Positions 1 through 10,605 of a stretch of 64,000 nt of DNA are shown one piece after another. The position numbers and the translations under genes were made by a program. Location of the stretch: contig JAAANX010000093.1 in NCBI GenBank assembly GCA_009909085.1, positions 1 through 64,000 on the forward strand. Reading direction: 5' to 3'. A model generated the notes under the pieces. The model ran no database searches, had not been told where the DNA came from, and worked only from the letters and a program-made list of their open reading frames with translations. The stretch's first letter is position 1, and each line of letters starts with the position of its first letter. This DNA comes from Cyanobacteria bacterium GSL.Bin1 (GTDB lineage: Bacteria > Cyanobacteriota > Cyanobacteriia > Cyanobacteriales > Rubidibacteraceae).

Positions 1-17
1 CTAGTTTCAATCAGCAA

Positions 18-473
18 TTACAGCCAAGATTGAGCCAGTAGCGCGATCGCGACCCCCAAAATGACGCCAACAATGACTTGTAAGGGGGTATGTCCAAGAA
101 GTTCTTTCAGTTTTTCCTCATTAAAATCCTTGTGTTCTTGAAATAATTCATCAACAATTTGATTCAGCAACCGCGCTTGCTTTCCCGCTGCTTGTCGCAC
201 CCCAGCAGCATCAAACATGACAATAATCGCAAACAGAAGCGCGATCGCGAAATCGGTACTTTCCCAGCCTTCGCGAATCCCAACCCCTGTCGCAAGAGAA
301 GCGACCAAAGCCGAATGAGCACTGGGCATTCCTCCAGTTGTGAAGAGCGATCGCAGATTAAATTTGCCCTCCCGAAAGAATTCAATCACTAATTTCAATC
401 CCTGAGCAACCAAACACGCAATCAGGGACACCCAAAGCAGATGATTCTCCACAATACTGGCAAAATTATCCAT
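18..473 (-). CDS. Divergent PAP2 family (DUF212) membrane protein
   Basis: A 151-residue protein of the DUF212 / divergent PAP2 (acid phosphatase / haloperoxidase-related) family. It shows the family hallmarks: an N-terminal membrane segment (LLWVSLIACLVAQGLK), the motif GGMPSAHSA near residues 48-56, and two further hydrophobic stretches, the last at the C-terminus. A longer frame reaches position 557 but overlaps crtE heavily. I chose the ATG at 473 because it gives the normal family length and begins 2 bases after the crtE stop. It is probably co-transcribed with folD and crtE. The GGMPSAHSA histidine is shared with PAP2 phosphatases, but the substrate is unknown. Confidence 0.85.
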   Translation of the reverse strand: MDNFASIVENHLLWVSLIACLVAQGLKLVIEFFREGKFNLRSLFTTGGMPSAHSALVASLATGVGIREGWESTDFAIALLFAIIVMFDAAGVRQAAGKQARLLNQIVDELFQEHKDFNEEKLKELLGHTPLQVIVGVILGVAIALLAQSWL

Positions 474-475
474 AA

Positions 476-1399
476 TTAATTCTTGCGAGTAGCAATTAAC
501 TGCGCGATCGCCTGTAACGGAAGAGCGGCATCTCCATAACCGGAGAGTTCTGCACACGCAGCTTGCGTTAACTCATCGGCTTTCGTTTTCGACGCTTCTA
601 ACCCTAATAATCGAGGATAAGTGGCTTTATTGGCTTCGACATCCTTACCGGCGGTTTTCCCCAGTTCTTCTTGGGTTGCTGTAATATCAAGAATATCGTC
701 AACAATCTGGAACGCCAAACCAATGTCATAAGCATAGCGAGACAAGCGACCTAAGTCTTCTGCACTCGCTTCCCCTAACATGGCTCCAGTTACAACACAG
801 GCTTCCAATAAGGCTCCTGTTTTATGCGTATGAATGTAGTTGAGGGTTTCTAAACCAATATCGGGATTGCCCTCTGATGCCAAATCCACCACTTGACCCC
901 CCACTAAACCAGTTGCACCGACGGCATGACCTAATTTGGCAATTACTTGTAACACCGCTGAGGGATTAACCCCTTGCGTCTGGGCAGCAATATACTCAAA
1001 CGCATAAGCTAACAAACCATCTCCCGCTAAAATTGCAATATCCTCACCAAACTTCTTATGATTCGTGAGTTGTCCTCGCCGATAGTCATCATTGTCCATC
1101 GCGGGTAAATCATCATGAATCAATGACATGGTGTGAATCATCTCTAATGCACAAGCGGTCGGCATTGCCATTTCAATGGTTCCTCCTACCAACTCGCAAG
1201 TGGCTAAACACAAAATCGGGCGTAAGCGTTTTCCACCGGCTAACAGCGAGTAGCGCATCGCATCGTAAATAACAGGGGGCTCGCCCATGGTCAAGGATTG
1301 ATCCAACGCTTTTTCCACCACTGCTTTTCGGGCTTGGAGGTAGCTATCGAGATCGAAGGCTAGGGGTTGCTTACAAATCGATTGATCACTCATGCTCAT
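476..1399 (-). CDS. crtE: Geranylgeranyl diphosphate synthase
   Basis: A 307-residue trans-prenyltransferase that condenses isopentenyl diphosphate with allylic diphosphates to give GGPP, the precursor of carotenoids, the chlorophyll phytyl tail and quinones. The first Asp-rich motif (DDLPAMDND) and second (DDILD) are both intact, as are the GGKRLRP substrate-binding motif and the Q-V-V-D segment. The length is normal for CrtE/IspA. It lies 59 bases after folD and 2 bases before the PAP2-like gene on the same strand, so an operon is likely. The dxs gene at 6.7 kb supplies the same pathway. Confidence 0.95.
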   Translation of the reverse strand: MSMSDQSICKQPLAFDLDSYLQARKAVVEKALDQSLTMGEPPVIYDAMRYSLLAGGKRLRPILCLATCELVGGTIEMAMPTACALEMIHTMSLIHDDLPAMDNDDYRRGQLTNHKKFGEDIAILAGDGLLAYAFEYIAAQTQGVNPSAVLQVIAKLGHAVGATGLVGGQVVDLASEGNPDIGLETLNYIHTHKTGALLEACVVTGAMLGEASAEDLGRLSRYAYDIGLAFQIVDDILDITATQEELGKTAGKDVEANKATYPRLLGLEASKTKADELTQAACAELSGYGDAALPLQAIAQLIATRKN

Positions 1400-1458
1400 G
1401 TTTTGGGTTTCGGTGAAGGATATTTCTGGGGTTGCAACTCGATTTTATATTTTACGGG

Positions 1459-2364
1459 TCAATGAGGAACCATTGACAAAAAACGCTGTTCAAAACTTTT
1501 AACGGTGTTTTCTAAAAGCATGGTTACCGTCATCGGTCCAATCCCACCCGGAACCGGGGTGAGGTAGCTGGCGACTGTTGCGACTTGTTCGTGGTTAACA
1601 TCCCCAATCAGCCGGTTTTTTCCCGTTTCATCTTGAATGCGATTAATCCCCACATCCACGACAATTGCTCCTGGTTTAACCATATCAGCAGTAATCAAAT
1701 TCGGTTGACCCACCGCGACAGATAAAATATCAGCTTGTTGGGCTAAAGCTCGTAACTGATCGGGAGGGGTTTCCCCATGGGCAATGGTCACGGTAGCATT
1801 GGCTGCCAATAGCATTAAGGCTAAGGGTTTTCCCACCAAGATACTCCGTCCAATGACCAGTGCGTTTTTGCTCGCGATCGGGAGGTGATAGGTATCTAAC
1901 AAACGCATTACCCCAGCCGGCGTACAACTCCTTAATCCCGGTTCGCCCCGAATTAAACGCCCGAGATTAGTGGGATGTAAACCATCAACATCTTTTTCCG
2001 GTGCAATTTTGTACAGGGCTTGAATGGCATCTAAATGTTCCGGAAGCGGCAGTTGCACTAAAATTCCATCGACTCGTGGGTCTTCATTGAGTTCAATAAT
2101 TTTTGCTTCCAACTCCACTTGGGTTGTGGTACTCGGAAAATGTTCTCCAAAGGAAGTAATCCCCAATTTTTCACAGGCCCGTTCTTTATTGCGGACATAA
2201 ACCCCACTCGCCGGATCATCTCCCACCATAATGACAGCTAAGCCGGGTGGACGTCCGACTTGAGCTTGGAGTTGTTCAACACGTTGTTTGAGTTCCCCTT
2301 GAATCTGTTGAGCAAGGGCTTTTCCGTCTAATCGCTTCGCCATTTGAGAGGTCATTGCAAACAA
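1459..2364 (-). CDS. folD: Bifunctional methylenetetrahydrofolate dehydrogenase / methenyl-THF cyclohydrolase
   Basis: About 295-301 residues, normal for FolD, which interconverts 5,10-methylene-THF, 5,10-methenyl-THF and 10-formyl-THF in the cytosol. Visible features are the catalytic region [14 protein letters not shown], the segment [10 protein letters not shown], the NADP-binding stretch [13 protein letters not shown], and the C-terminal signature [11 protein letters not shown]. Three in-frame ATGs (2364, 2355, 2343) are possible. None has a clear ribosome-binding site; the third (MAKRLDG) best fits family starts. It is first in the folD-crtE-PAP2-like cluster. Confidence 0.95.
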   Translation of the reverse strand: MFAMTSQMAKRLDGKALAQQIQGELKQRVEQLQAQVGRPPGLAVIMVGDDPASGVYVRNKERACEKLGITSFGEHFPSTTTQVELEAKIIELNEDPRVDGILVQLPLPEHLDAIQALYKIAPEKDVDGLHPTNLGRLIRGEPGLRSCTPAGVMRLLDTYHLPIASKNALVIGRSILVGKPLALMLLAANATVTIAHGETPPDQLRALAQQADILSVAVGQPNLITADMVKPGAIVVDVGINRIQDETGKNRLIGDVNHEQVATVASYLTPVPGGIGPMTVTMLLENTVKSFEQRFLSMVPH

Positions 2365-2584
2365 AATTAATCAAAATGGTGGACACTCTATGATAGTTTC
2401 TCAGATTTGGTGCCATGTCAACGACCCACAATTAATCCCTCAATATAATGTGATTGAGGTTGGATTCTGTTGCCTGCCTCAATTCGTTGAAAACCATCTC
2501 CATGAAGAAGTAAGGACTGTATGCTGGTTTGTAGGATGAAATTAGTAACATCATTTCCGGATTTCCGGTGTAGGGAGGCTGAGA

Positions 2585-5305
2585 TTGGAGATTGAGAGAC
2601 AAGCCCGTCAAGCCAGTGCCCAATCCATAGCTGAGGTTTTGGCAAGCCTCTCTGTTGATCCCAAGCAGGGGTTGACGATCGCGCAAGTCCAAAAACGGCA
2701 ACAAACCTACGGTCTCAATCAACTGCAAAAAGTGAAAGGGCGTTCCCCGTGGCAAATCTTTGTCGATCAGTTTAAAAGTCCGATTATTGGACTCTTGGGC
2801 ATCGCAGCCGTTCTTTCCTTTGCCTTTCGAGAATGGATCGAAGGGATTGCCATTTTAATCGCGATCGCGCTCAATGCCGGAATTGGTTTTGTCACCGAAA
2901 TCAAGGCGGTGCGCTCAATGGAAGCTCTGCAAAAGCTGAGTCAAACGTATGCGACACTGCGCCGCGAGGGTCGAGTGGTGTCAGTTAATACAGAAGAACT
3001 GGTCCCCGGAGATATTGTTCTCCTGGAAGGAGGAGATCTGGTTCCGGCAGATTTGCGGGTCCTGGAATGCTCGAAACTGCAAGCGGATGAATCAGCATTG
3101 ACCGGGGAATCGGTTCCGGTGAGTAAGGGAGTCGCCTCTCTCGAAGCCAATTTACCCTTAGCCGAACAAAAAAATCTCTTGTTCAAAGGCACAGCGGTTA
3201 CTCGCGGCAGCGGAACTGGGGTAGTGATTGCCACTGGCATGCGGACCGAATTGGGGAAAATTTCCAAGTTGATGGCAGAAGCGGAAGCGGAGGTGACGCC
3301 CCTCGAAAAACGATTGGAACAACTCAGTCGTCGGTTAATTTGGTTTACGCTGGTGCTAGCCGTTTTTGTGGCTGTTTCTGGCATTTTAGGGGGACAAGAC
3401 CTCTTACTGATGGTGGAAACCGCGATCGCGCTGGCAGTAGCAGTGATTCCAGAAGGTCTCCCGATTGTTGCGACTGTTGCTTTGGCCCGGGGAATGTGGC
3501 GCATGGCGAAGCGGAATGCGTTAATGAATCGCCTCTCTGCAGTAGAAACTCTGGGCGCGACAAATATTATCTGTACCGATAAAACCGGTACGCTCACAGA
3601 AAACCGAATGACCTTAACCCAAATTGCTCTGGCAGACGGAGATTTTGCGGTGACCGGTCAAGGACTTGCCCAGCAAGGAGATTTTATTCTCAATCAGGAA
3701 CGGATCGACCCGAGTCAACATAATCCCCTCCAAGCTTTACTGACTGTTGCTGTCCTTTGTAACAATGCGACGCTGCCAAATGCGAATGACCAAAATTTAA
3801 TTGGCGATCCCACTGAAGTTGCCCTTTTGGTGGCAGGGGCAAAAGCAGGTCTCGATCGTCATCAATTATTAGAAAAGTTGCCAGAAGTTCAGGAAGTTGC
3901 CTTCGATTCGGAGAGTAAGCGCATGGCAACGATTCATGAAGCCGACAATTGGCACCATCCATTCTTCGGAGGAATCGAAAGTACTGAAGCCTCTTATCTA
4001 GTAGCCGTCAAAGGCGCATTAGAATCAGTGCTTCCCCTGTGTTCCCATCAACTGATTGATCGCGAAGAACGATCCCTAACCAATAAAGTCCGCAAACAGT
4101 GGCGCGATCGCGCAATTGAGATGGCAGCGGAGGGACTACGCGTTCTCAGTATGGCTTACAAAGTGGTGGATGACCCGGAAAAGGATCCGTATGAAAATCT
4201 GGTTTGGTTAGGGGTTGTCGGTTTGCTCGATCCACCGCGATTATCAGTGAAGGAAGCGATTCAAGATTGTCATCAAGCTGGCATTCGCGTCATCATGCTC
4301 ACCGGAGATCAATCCGTAACGGCGCGTAAGATCGGTATAGCGGTCGGGTTGATTGCAGACGAAAGTAGCCAAGTTAGACAAGGAGACGCCTTAGAGCATC
4401 TCGACCAACTTTCAGTATCAGAGCAACAACAGTTATTACAAGTGCCGATCTTTGCCCGAGTGACCCCAGAACAAAAGCTGAATCTGATTACCCTTCATCA
4501 GCGTCACCAAGCCATTATTGCGATGACGGGTGATGGCATTAACGATGCGCCAGCTTTGAAGAAAGCAGATATTGGAATTGCTATGGGCGAGCGCGGCACA
4601 CAAGTAGCGAAGGATTCCGCAGACATGGTCTTGCAAGATGATGCCTTCTCGACAATTGTTTTTGCCATTGCCCAAGGACGCACTATTTTTAATAATATTC
4701 GTCAATTTACCCTCTATTTACTCTCAGGGAATGTCGGTGAAATTATTGCTGTTGCCATTACCTCTTTCCTGGGTGCGCCTCTCCCGATTCTCCCGTTACA
4801 AATTCTCTTTCTCAACGCAGTCAACGATGTCTTTCCCGCTCTTGCTTTAGGAGCAGGTGAAGGGAATGATGCTGTTATGCAACGTCCCCCTCGCGATCCC
4901 CAGGAAGCCTTGTTAACCCGTTACTATTGGCTCATGATTAGTCTGTATGGGGTGATTATTGCTGTTACGATCCTGGGCATCTTTGCGATTGCTCTGCAAG
5001 TCTTTGCCTTCCCCCTAGAACAAGCAGTGACAATCTCTTTTCTCACCTTAGCATTTGGTCGCTTGTGGCACGTTTTCAATATGCGCGATACTGGCTCTGG
5101 CTTATTCCGTAACGAGATCAGCGTTAATCCTTATATTTGGGGAGCCTTAGGAATTTGTACGGGCTTACTGTTGCTAGCTACTTATACCCCTGGTGTCTCA
5201 ACAGTCTTATCACTGGTTCATCCCGGCTTAGAAGGCTGGGGATTAATTCTGGTGGCGAGTTTTGTCCCTCTGCTGTTGGGTCAGCTTCTGAAACGCTGGT
5301 TTTGA
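2585..5305 (+). CDS. P2-type cation-transporting ATPase (Ca2+ or Na+ type)
   Basis: A 906-residue P-type ATPase. In order: the actuator TGES loop (ALTGESVPVSKG), PEGLP in the fourth membrane helix, the phosphorylation site DKTGTLTENRM, the KGALESVLP nucleotide-binding motif, the hinge MLTGDQS and TGDGINDAPALKKADIGIAMG, then a C-terminal membrane block. GNVGE in helix 5 and NAVND in helix 6 keep acidic and amide ligands as in SERCA-like P2 pumps, so Ca2+ or Na+ is more likely than a heavy metal. The start is a TTG, supported by AGGGAGG at 2572-2578 with a 6-base gap. In a salt-tolerant organism Na+ export is plausible but unproven. Confidence 0.9.
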   Translation: MEIERQARQASAQSIAEVLASLSVDPKQGLTIAQVQKRQQTYGLNQLQKVKGRSPWQIFVDQFKSPIIGLLGIAAVLSFAFREWIEGIAILIAIALNAGIGFVTEIKAVRSMEALQKLSQTYATLRREGRVVSVNTEELVPGDIVLLEGGDLVPADLRVLECSKLQADESALTGESVPVSKGVASLEANLPLAEQKNLLFKGTAVTRGSGTGVVIATGMRTELGKISKLMAEAEAEVTPLEKRLEQLSRRLIWFTLVLAVFVAVSGILGGQDLLLMVETAIALAVAVIPEGLPIVATVALARGMWRMAKRNALMNRLSAVETLGATNIICTDKTGTLTENRMTLTQIALADGDFAVTGQGLAQQGDFILNQERIDPSQHNPLQALLTVAVLCNNATLPNANDQNLIGDPTEVALLVAGAKAGLDRHQLLEKLPEVQEVAFDSESKRMATIHEADNWHHPFFGGIESTEASYLVAVKGALESVLPLCSHQLIDREERSLTNKVRKQWRDRAIEMAAEGLRVLSMAYKVVDDPEKDPYENLVWLGVVGLLDPPRLSVKEAIQDCHQAGIRVIMLTGDQSVTARKIGIAVGLIADESSQVRQGDALEHLDQLSVSEQQQLLQVPIFARVTPEQKLNLITLHQRHQAIIAMTGDGINDAPALKKADIGIAMGERGTQVAKDSADMVLQDDAFSTIVFAIAQGRTIFNNIRQFTLYLLSGNVGEIIAVAITSFLGAPLPILPLQILFLNAVNDVFPALALGAGEGNDAVMQRPPRDPQEALLTRYYWLMISLYGVIIAVTILGIFAIALQVFAFPLEQAVTISFLTLAFGRLWHVFNMRDTGSGLFRNEISVNPYIWGALGICTGLLLLATYTPGVSTVLSLVHPGLEGWGLILVASFVPLLLGQLLKRWF

Positions 5306-5467
5306 AACAGAGAGGGAGAGGAAAATTCATCTTGCCGAGTGTCTGCCTCACTCTTGAGTTAGTGGGGGATCAATTTTGGATTGAAGGATGAGTGTGCTGA
5401 TCTTGTCCCCCTTGTCTGGCGTATCCCACCGCGACCCATCCTTTCAACACTAACGGACGGTTAGAGC

Positions 5468-6457
5468 TTAGCGGGAAAGTTTCAATCCTTTCTTGCGCAG
5501 TTCTTGTAGGAAAAATTCTTCTAAAGAGATTCGCGCTCGTTTCAACTCCAAAATTTCAGCATCGAGATCAACCAGTTGACTTAAAAAAGCTTTCGGATCA
5601 TGGCGAGTGGCAAGTTGACCCGACCAACGATTGTCTTCAAAGTCGAGATGAGTGACCCACTGTTTTAAGTGCTCAGGATTGCCGCCTCTGCCAACAACAT
5701 GATAAGTGTTTTGGTTACCTAATAATTCATCGAGAGAACCCGAACCAATAATTTCTCCTTGCGCTAAAATCGCAACGCGATCGCAGATTTGTTCCACATC
5801 GCCTAAGACATGAGAATTAAAAAAGATCGTTTTCCCTTGTGCTTTCAGGTCTAAGATAATCTGACGCATTTGATAACGTCCAATGGGATCCAAACCCGAC
5901 ATGGGTTCGTCTAAGAAAACCACTTCTGGGTCATTGATCAGCGCTTGTGCCATGCCAACCCGTTGTAACATCCCTTTAGAATACTGACGCAGTTGTTTCT
6001 TCTGCGCCGTGTTGCGGTCTAGTCCAACCATATCAAGCAGTTGGGGAATGCGTTGCTTTTGGACCGCCCGAGGAAGTTGAAAGAGTCCTGCGGTAAACTC
6101 AAGAAATTCCCAAGCGGTTAGATAGTCATAGAGATAAGGATTTTCTGGAAGATAGCCGACCCGTTCTTTGATAGCGCGATCGCCGATGGGTCTTCCTAAC
6201 AAAACCGCCCGTCCTGAACTGGCTCGAACAATGCCAAGTAAAATTTTGAGTAGCGTTGTTTTTCCGGCACCATTGGGTCCGAGTAAACCAAATGTTTCTC
6301 CTTCATACACGGTCAGACTACACCCTTTGAGCGATTCAACCGTCTGATTTAACCAGAATCCGGTTCGATAGACTTTTTTCAGTTCCCAAGTTTGAACGAC
6401 ACAAGTCGCTTCTTCTACGGCAAAGGTTATGTTCGGCTGAGAGATGACTGAACCCAT
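5468..6457 (-). CDS. ABC transporter ATP-binding protein (ABC-2 / multidrug type)
   Basis: A 329-residue ATPase of the CcmA/NatA-like class. The Walker A is GPNGAGKTT, the Q-loop region is YLPENPYLYDYLT, the signature is YSKGMLQRVGMAQAL, the Walker B is VVFLDEPMSGLDP, and the switch histidine lies in FFNSHVLGDVEQICDR. About 100 C-terminal residues after the ABC domain resemble the accessory tail common in ABC-2 exporters. No permease lies next to it, so its partner must be encoded elsewhere and the substrate is unknown. Confidence 0.88.
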   Translation of the reverse strand: MGSVISQPNITFAVEEATCVVQTWELKKVYRTGFWLNQTVESLKGCSLTVYEGETFGLLGPNGAGKTTLLKILLGIVRASSGRAVLLGRPIGDRAIKERVGYLPENPYLYDYLTAWEFLEFTAGLFQLPRAVQKQRIPQLLDMVGLDRNTAQKKQLRQYSKGMLQRVGMAQALINDPEVVFLDEPMSGLDPIGRYQMRQIILDLKAQGKTIFFNSHVLGDVEQICDRVAILAQGEIIGSGSLDELLGNQNTYHVVGRGGNPEHLKQWVTHLDFEDNRWSGQLATRHDPKAFLSQLVDLDAEILELKRARISLEEFFLQELRKKGLKLSR

Positions 6458-6711
6458 TTTAAATCTTACCTAGAACACTATCTTCTTTTAGTGTTCCCAA
6501 TTTTGGTTCTCGATCATCATCACGCACTAAAGGAAAATCTTAGTATCCGCCAAAAGGCCAAAAAATAGTATTTTCTTCGTTGAATTCAAGTACTTGACCC
6601 AATCGCGATATTGCATTTTGCAACAAAGTAGCAGAATGAATTGGTTTAAATCCTTTACAGTAGAGAAAATAGGCAAAACCAAACGGTAGCACTTGTAAAG
6701 TAACGCAACCT

Positions 6712-8628
6712 ATGCACATTAGCGAAATTACCCATCCCAACCAGTTGCACGGGCTATCTATTCGTCAATTGGAAACCCTTGCCCGACAAATTCGAGAAAA
6801 ACATCTCGAAACAGTTTCCACTAGCGGCGGACACCTTGGACCCGGTTTAGGAGTAGTTGAACTTACTCTCGGCTTGTATCAAACCTTAGATTTAGACCGT
6901 GATAAAGTAATTTGGGATGTAGGACACCAAGCTTATCCCCATAAGATGATTACTGGACGGTATCATCGCTTCCATACCCTACGTCAAAAAGATGGTATTG
7001 CTGGCTACCTCAAACGCTGTGAAAGCCCATTTGACCATTTTGGGGCAGGACACGCCTCCACAAGTATTTCTGCTGGCTTAGGAATGGCGTTGGCGCGAGA
7101 TGCCAAAGGAGAAGACTTTAAAGTTGTTTCTGTCATTGGTGATGGTGCTTTAACAGGCGGTATGGCCTTAGAAGCAATTAACCATGCCGGACATTTACCC
7201 AATACCAATTTAATGGTGGTTCTCAATGATAATGAGATGTCAATTTCCCCCAATGTGGGCGCGATTTCTCGCTATCTGAATAAGGTGCGTTTATCGCCAC
7301 CGATGCAGTTTTTAAGTGACAATTTAGAAGAACAATTTAAACATTTACCCTTCTTTGGCGAATCTTTAACCCCAGAAATGGAACGGGTGAAAGAAGGCAT
7401 GAAGCGACTAGCAGTACCCAAGGTTGGGGCTGTGATTGAAGAATTAGGCTTTAAGTATTTTGGTCCCATTGATGGCCATAACTTAAGTGAATTGATTCAT
7501 ACCTTTAGACAAGCTGAGCAAGTAACCGGTCCCGTTTTAGTCCATGTCGCAACGACAAAAGGCAAAGGTTATGAGATCGCAGAACAAGACCAGGTCGGCT
7601 ATCATGCTCAAAGTGCCTTCAACATCGCCACGGGAAAAGCGAAACCCTCTAGCAAACCGAAACCCCCGAAATACTGCAAAGTTTTTGCCCACACCCTAAC
7701 GAAACTTGCTGAAGACAATCCGAAAATTATTGGGATTACTGCTGCGATGGCAACGGGAACCGGTTTAGATAAACTGCAGCAAAAACTCCCCGATCAGTAT
7801 GTGGATGTCGGTATTGCCGAACAACATGCGGTTACCCTTGCTGCGGGCTTAGCCTGCGAAGGAATGCGCCCTGTCGCTGCGATCTACTCTACGTTCTTAC
7901 AACGGGCATATGACCAAATCATTCACGATGTCTGCATTCAAAACTTACCCGTCTTCTTCTGTTTAGATCGCGCAGGAATTGTCGGTGCAGATGGTCCCAC
8001 TCACCAAGGCATGTATGATATTGCCTATCTACGGTGTCTCCCCAATATGGTGATTATGGCGCCGAAAGATGAAGCCGAATTACAACGGATGACCGTCACT
8101 GGCATTAATTATACTGATGGCCCGATCGCGATGCGCTATCCCCGTGGCAATGGTATCGGTGTTCCCCTGATGGAAGAAGGTTGGGAACCTGTGGAAATTG
8201 GCAAAGGCGAAATCCTTCGTAATGGGGATGATATTCTGTTGTTAGGCTATGGGGCAATGGTTCCCACTGCAATGCAAGCGGCGGAAATTCTCAGTGAACA
8301 TGGCATTGAAGCGACTGTGATTAATACCCGTTTCGTCAAGCCATTAGATACTGAGTTAATCTTCCCTCTGGCGCAGAAAATTGGACGTGTCGCTACCCTC
8401 GAAGAAGGGTGTTTAATGGGTGGCTTTGGTTCTGCGGTAACAGAAGCCTTTATGGACAATAACATCTTAGTTCCGGTCAAACGCTTTGGCGTTCCGGATC
8501 AGTTAGTTGATCATGCTAAACCAGAAGAAGCACAAGCTCATTTAGGATTAAATAGTTCTCAAATTGCAGAACAAGTTCTATCCGCTTTCTTCCAGCAAGA
8601 AGAACCGGCATCAGCCGTTGCTAAATAA
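6712..8628 (+). CDS. dxs: 1-deoxy-D-xylulose-5-phosphate synthase
   Basis: A 638-residue thiamine-diphosphate enzyme that makes DXP from pyruvate and glyceraldehyde 3-phosphate, the entry step of the MEP isoprenoid pathway. It has the N-terminal catalytic His region (STSGGHLG), the TPP motif [13 protein letters not shown] with the downstream [13 protein letters not shown], the transketolase middle segment with [10 protein letters not shown], and [15 protein letters not shown]. The length is typical. The gene stands alone and is followed by a hairpin terminator at 8652-8686. Confidence 0.97.
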   Translation: MHISEITHPNQLHGLSIRQLETLARQIREKHLETVSTSGGHLGPGLGVVELTLGLYQTLDLDRDKVIWDVGHQAYPHKMITGRYHRFHTLRQKDGIAGYLKRCESPFDHFGAGHASTSISAGLGMALARDAKGEDFKVVSVIGDGALTGGMALEAINHAGHLPNTNLMVVLNDNEMSISPNVGAISRYLNKVRLSPPMQFLSDNLEEQFKHLPFFGESLTPEMERVKEGMKRLAVPKVGAVIEELGFKYFGPIDGHNLSELIHTFRQAEQVTGPVLVHVATTKGKGYEIAEQDQVGYHAQSAFNIATGKAKPSSKPKPPKYCKVFAHTLTKLAEDNPKIIGITAAMATGTGLDKLQQKLPDQYVDVGIAEQHAVTLAAGLACEGMRPVAAIYSTFLQRAYDQIIHDVCIQNLPVFFCLDRAGIVGADGPTHQGMYDIAYLRCLPNMVIMAPKDEAELQRMTVTGINYTDGPIAMRYPRGNGIGVPLMEEGWEPVEIGKGEILRNGDDILLLGYGAMVPTAMQAAEILSEHGIEATVINTRFVKPLDTELIFPLAQKIGRVATLEEGCLMGGFGSAVTEAFMDNNILVPVKRFGVPDQLVDHAKPEEAQAHLGLNSSQIAEQVLSAFFQQEEPASAVAK

Positions 8629-8651
8629 GCATCATTGATTCAATGTTAATG

Positions 8652-8686
8652 AGGAGAGGGGAAGAAATGAAAACTTTCTCTCTCCT
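8652..8686 (+). terminator. Hairpin terminator after dxs
   Basis: A 13-base-pair stem (8652-8664 with 8674-8686, two G-T wobbles) and a 9-base loop lie 23 bases after the dxs stop. A short TTTAT follows. The U tract is short, so efficiency is uncertain. Confidence 0.55.
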
Positions 8687-8780
8687 TTATCATGCTACTT
8701 GTAATGCTTTTTATGATTTCAAACCACCAAGAGATAACTACAATTTAATACGATTTCTATACAGAATTGCTAAAAAACTA

Positions 8781-8808
8781 ACCACAGAGTCACAGAGAAG
8801 CACAGAGG
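8781..8808. repeat. CACAGAG short repeat
   Basis: Three copies of CACAGAG (8783, 8791, 8801) lie in the dxs to glycerate-kinase gap. I recall this type of sequence as a widespread noncoding repeat in cyanobacterial genomes. No function can be assigned. Confidence 0.4.
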
Positions 8809-8856
8809 ATCTTTAAAGTAGTTTTCTGTTTTGATTGATTCTCATCTTAAATTATT

Positions 8857-9948
8857 ATGATGCCAAATAATGACCTAAGTCTCACTTTAAATAAGGTTAT
8901 AAATAAGCAAGTCATTACAGAAAATGAGAAAACTCTATTAGCGCGATCACGCTTCCCTTTCCCTAAGCTAGATGACAATTATTCACTGAAAACACAACTT
9001 GATTTCTTTCCGACTGCCTACTCCACGATCCAAAATTACTGTTCTCATGTTGGCTTATCTGAAACAAACAGCTTAGAATTATTATGGCGATTGTGGCTTC
9101 CTTTAGCCTTGCAAATTGTTGGTAAAAAAAATGAGCGATCCTCTGCAATTATCCAAGGCATTTTAGGGCTTCAAGGAACCGGAAAAACAACTTTATCAAC
9201 TCTCTTGAGTCTACTTTTAAATAATTTAGGTTATCATACTATTACCCTGTCCATTGATGATTTATATAAAACGTATACTGACCGTCAACAACTGCAAAGA
9301 GATGACCCCCGCTTGATTTGGCGCGGTCCCCCTGGAACCCATGATGTTAACTTAGGAATTGAATTATTAGACCAAATCCGGAACGGGAAAACCCCCCTTT
9401 CTATTCCGAGATTTGATAAGTCAGCCTTTCACGGAATGGGCGATCGCGCCACCCCAGAAGTGATTAATAATAAAGTTGATATCTTATTATTTGAAGGTTG
9501 GTTTGTTGGCGTTCAACCGATACCGGAAAGTGTTTTTCAGTCTCCACCGCCACCAATTATAACCATAGCTGATCGTCAGTTTGCAAGGGATAACAACCGT
9601 CGTTTAGAGGCTTATCTTCCCTTATGGAATCGGTTAGATGGTTTAATTATTTTATCTCCGGTTGATTATCGATTGAGTCAAATTAGGAAGGTGCCTGCTT
9701 TGACCGTTGTTCAACAGTGGCGTAAAGAAGCAGAGCAAAAAATGGTTGCCCAGGGAAAATCAGGAATGACTGAAACAGAAATTAATCAGTTTGTGGAATA
9801 CTTTTGGCGAGCGCTGCATCCAGAGTTATTTATTACACCGTTAATTGAAAGTCAACAGGGGGTTGATATGGTAATTGAAATTGATGAAAATCATCTTCCA
9901 AACCACATTCACACCCCCACTGTCACATTGTCCATTTTCCCCAACTGA
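8857..9948 (+). CDS. D-glycerate 3-kinase-like P-loop kinase (GLYK type)
   Basis: A 363-residue protein with a P-loop at about residues 104-111 (GLQGTGKTT), followed by SIDDLYKTYTDRQQL and RGPPGTHDVNLG, a pattern typical of plant and cyanobacterial D-glycerate 3-kinase and related uridine-kinase-like proteins. That enzyme phosphorylates glycerate to 3-phosphoglycerate, the last step of photorespiratory salvage. The FEGWFVGV segment also fits the family. Two ATG codons are adjacent at the start and either could be used. AT-rich codon use differs slightly from dxs. Monocistronic by context. Confidence 0.85.
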   Translation: MMPNNDLSLTLNKVINKQVITENEKTLLARSRFPFPKLDDNYSLKTQLDFFPTAYSTIQNYCSHVGLSETNSLELLWRLWLPLALQIVGKKNERSSAIIQGILGLQGTGKTTLSTLLSLLLNNLGYHTITLSIDDLYKTYTDRQQLQRDDPRLIWRGPPGTHDVNLGIELLDQIRNGKTPLSIPRFDKSAFHGMGDRATPEVINNKVDILLFEGWFVGVQPIPESVFQSPPPPIITIADRQFARDNNRRLEAYLPLWNRLDGLIILSPVDYRLSQIRKVPALTVVQQWRKEAEQKMVAQGKSGMTETEINQFVEYFWRALHPELFITPLIESQQGVDMVIEIDENHLPNHIHTPTVTLSIFPN

Positions 9949-9981
9949 AATGAGAAGAATTCAACTGTTGCGATCGAGTCG

Positions 9982-10464
9982 TTAGTTTTCTTCTAAACTT
10001 AGTTCATATGATACTTGAATGACACCCGGAATTTCTTTGATACTATCAACTAGAGAACGAGCCGTTTGACGGTCATTTACTTGACCTGATAGCAAAACAG
10101 AACCATTAGACGATTGAACCACTAACTCGTCATTGAGATCTTTAACGGTGTTGATAATTTCTTGATCCCCTTTGCGGTTTCCAGAATTTGAACCCTGAAC
10201 GTACTCTAACCCAATATATTGACCAGAACTGGTCGTTGCTTGCAGTTCTTGTTCGGGTGCCGGTTTTTCTGAGATTTCAGGAGCACTGAGGGCAGTAGGA
10301 GAGTTCATGAGTCCAAAACTTCCCCAAGTGAATAAGGTAATACTTGCTACGAAAAGAGGAAAGTTTAATCGGCGAGATTCTCTACGAATTAGGCTTTGGG
10401 TTAGGAGCGCTAATGCTAATCCTGCCGTTAGAGTGAGTCCAAACCCGTTTGTGAAATTTGCCAT
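9982..10464 (-). CDS. BON-domain membrane-anchored protein
   Basis: About 160 residues: a membrane segment (GFGLTLTAGLALALL), a second hydrophobic stretch near residues 35-55, a Ser/Pro/Glu-rich linker, and a C-terminal BON domain (about residues 100-155, containing VLLSGQVNDRQTARSLVDSI and IPGVIQV). BON domains are membrane- or lipid-associated and occur in osmotically induced proteins such as OsmY. I chose the ATG at 10464 because AGAGAGG lies 6 bases upstream; a longer frame to 10539 lacks such a site. The role is unknown; the domain suggests envelope stability. Confidence 0.75.
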   Translation of the reverse strand: MANFTNGFGLTLTAGLALALLTQSLIRRESRRLNFPLFVASITLFTWGSFGLMNSPTALSAPEISEKPAPEQELQATTSSGQYIGLEYVQGSNSGNRKGDQEIINTVKDLNDELVVQSSNGSVLLSGQVNDRQTARSLVDSIKEIPGVIQVSYELSLEEN

Positions 10465-10605
10465 AATTAACCTCTCTTTAAGCGAGCGCATCTCATCTCT
10501 TACAGAGTTTAAAAACTCATTTTTTTCACTCACTTCCAACCGAGGAAAGAGAATTTGACAATGACCTGAGGAAAAGGGGACGCATGGGATACGTCCCGAT
10601 AACGA

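Noticed and set aside
2432-2755. 107-codon minus-strand frame before the P-type ATPase
   Set aside because: It overlaps the ATPase coding sequence by 170 bases, and the ATPase TTG start has a good ribosome-binding site on the other strand.
5381-5447. Inverted repeat TTGAAGGATG / CATCCTTTCAA downstream of the P-type ATPase
   Set aside because: One bulge and a loop of about 46 bases make it too weak to call as a terminator.
6540-6740. 66-codon minus-strand frame upstream of dxs
   Set aside because: It overlaps the dxs start, has no ribosome-binding site, and its composition looks like translated intergenic DNA.
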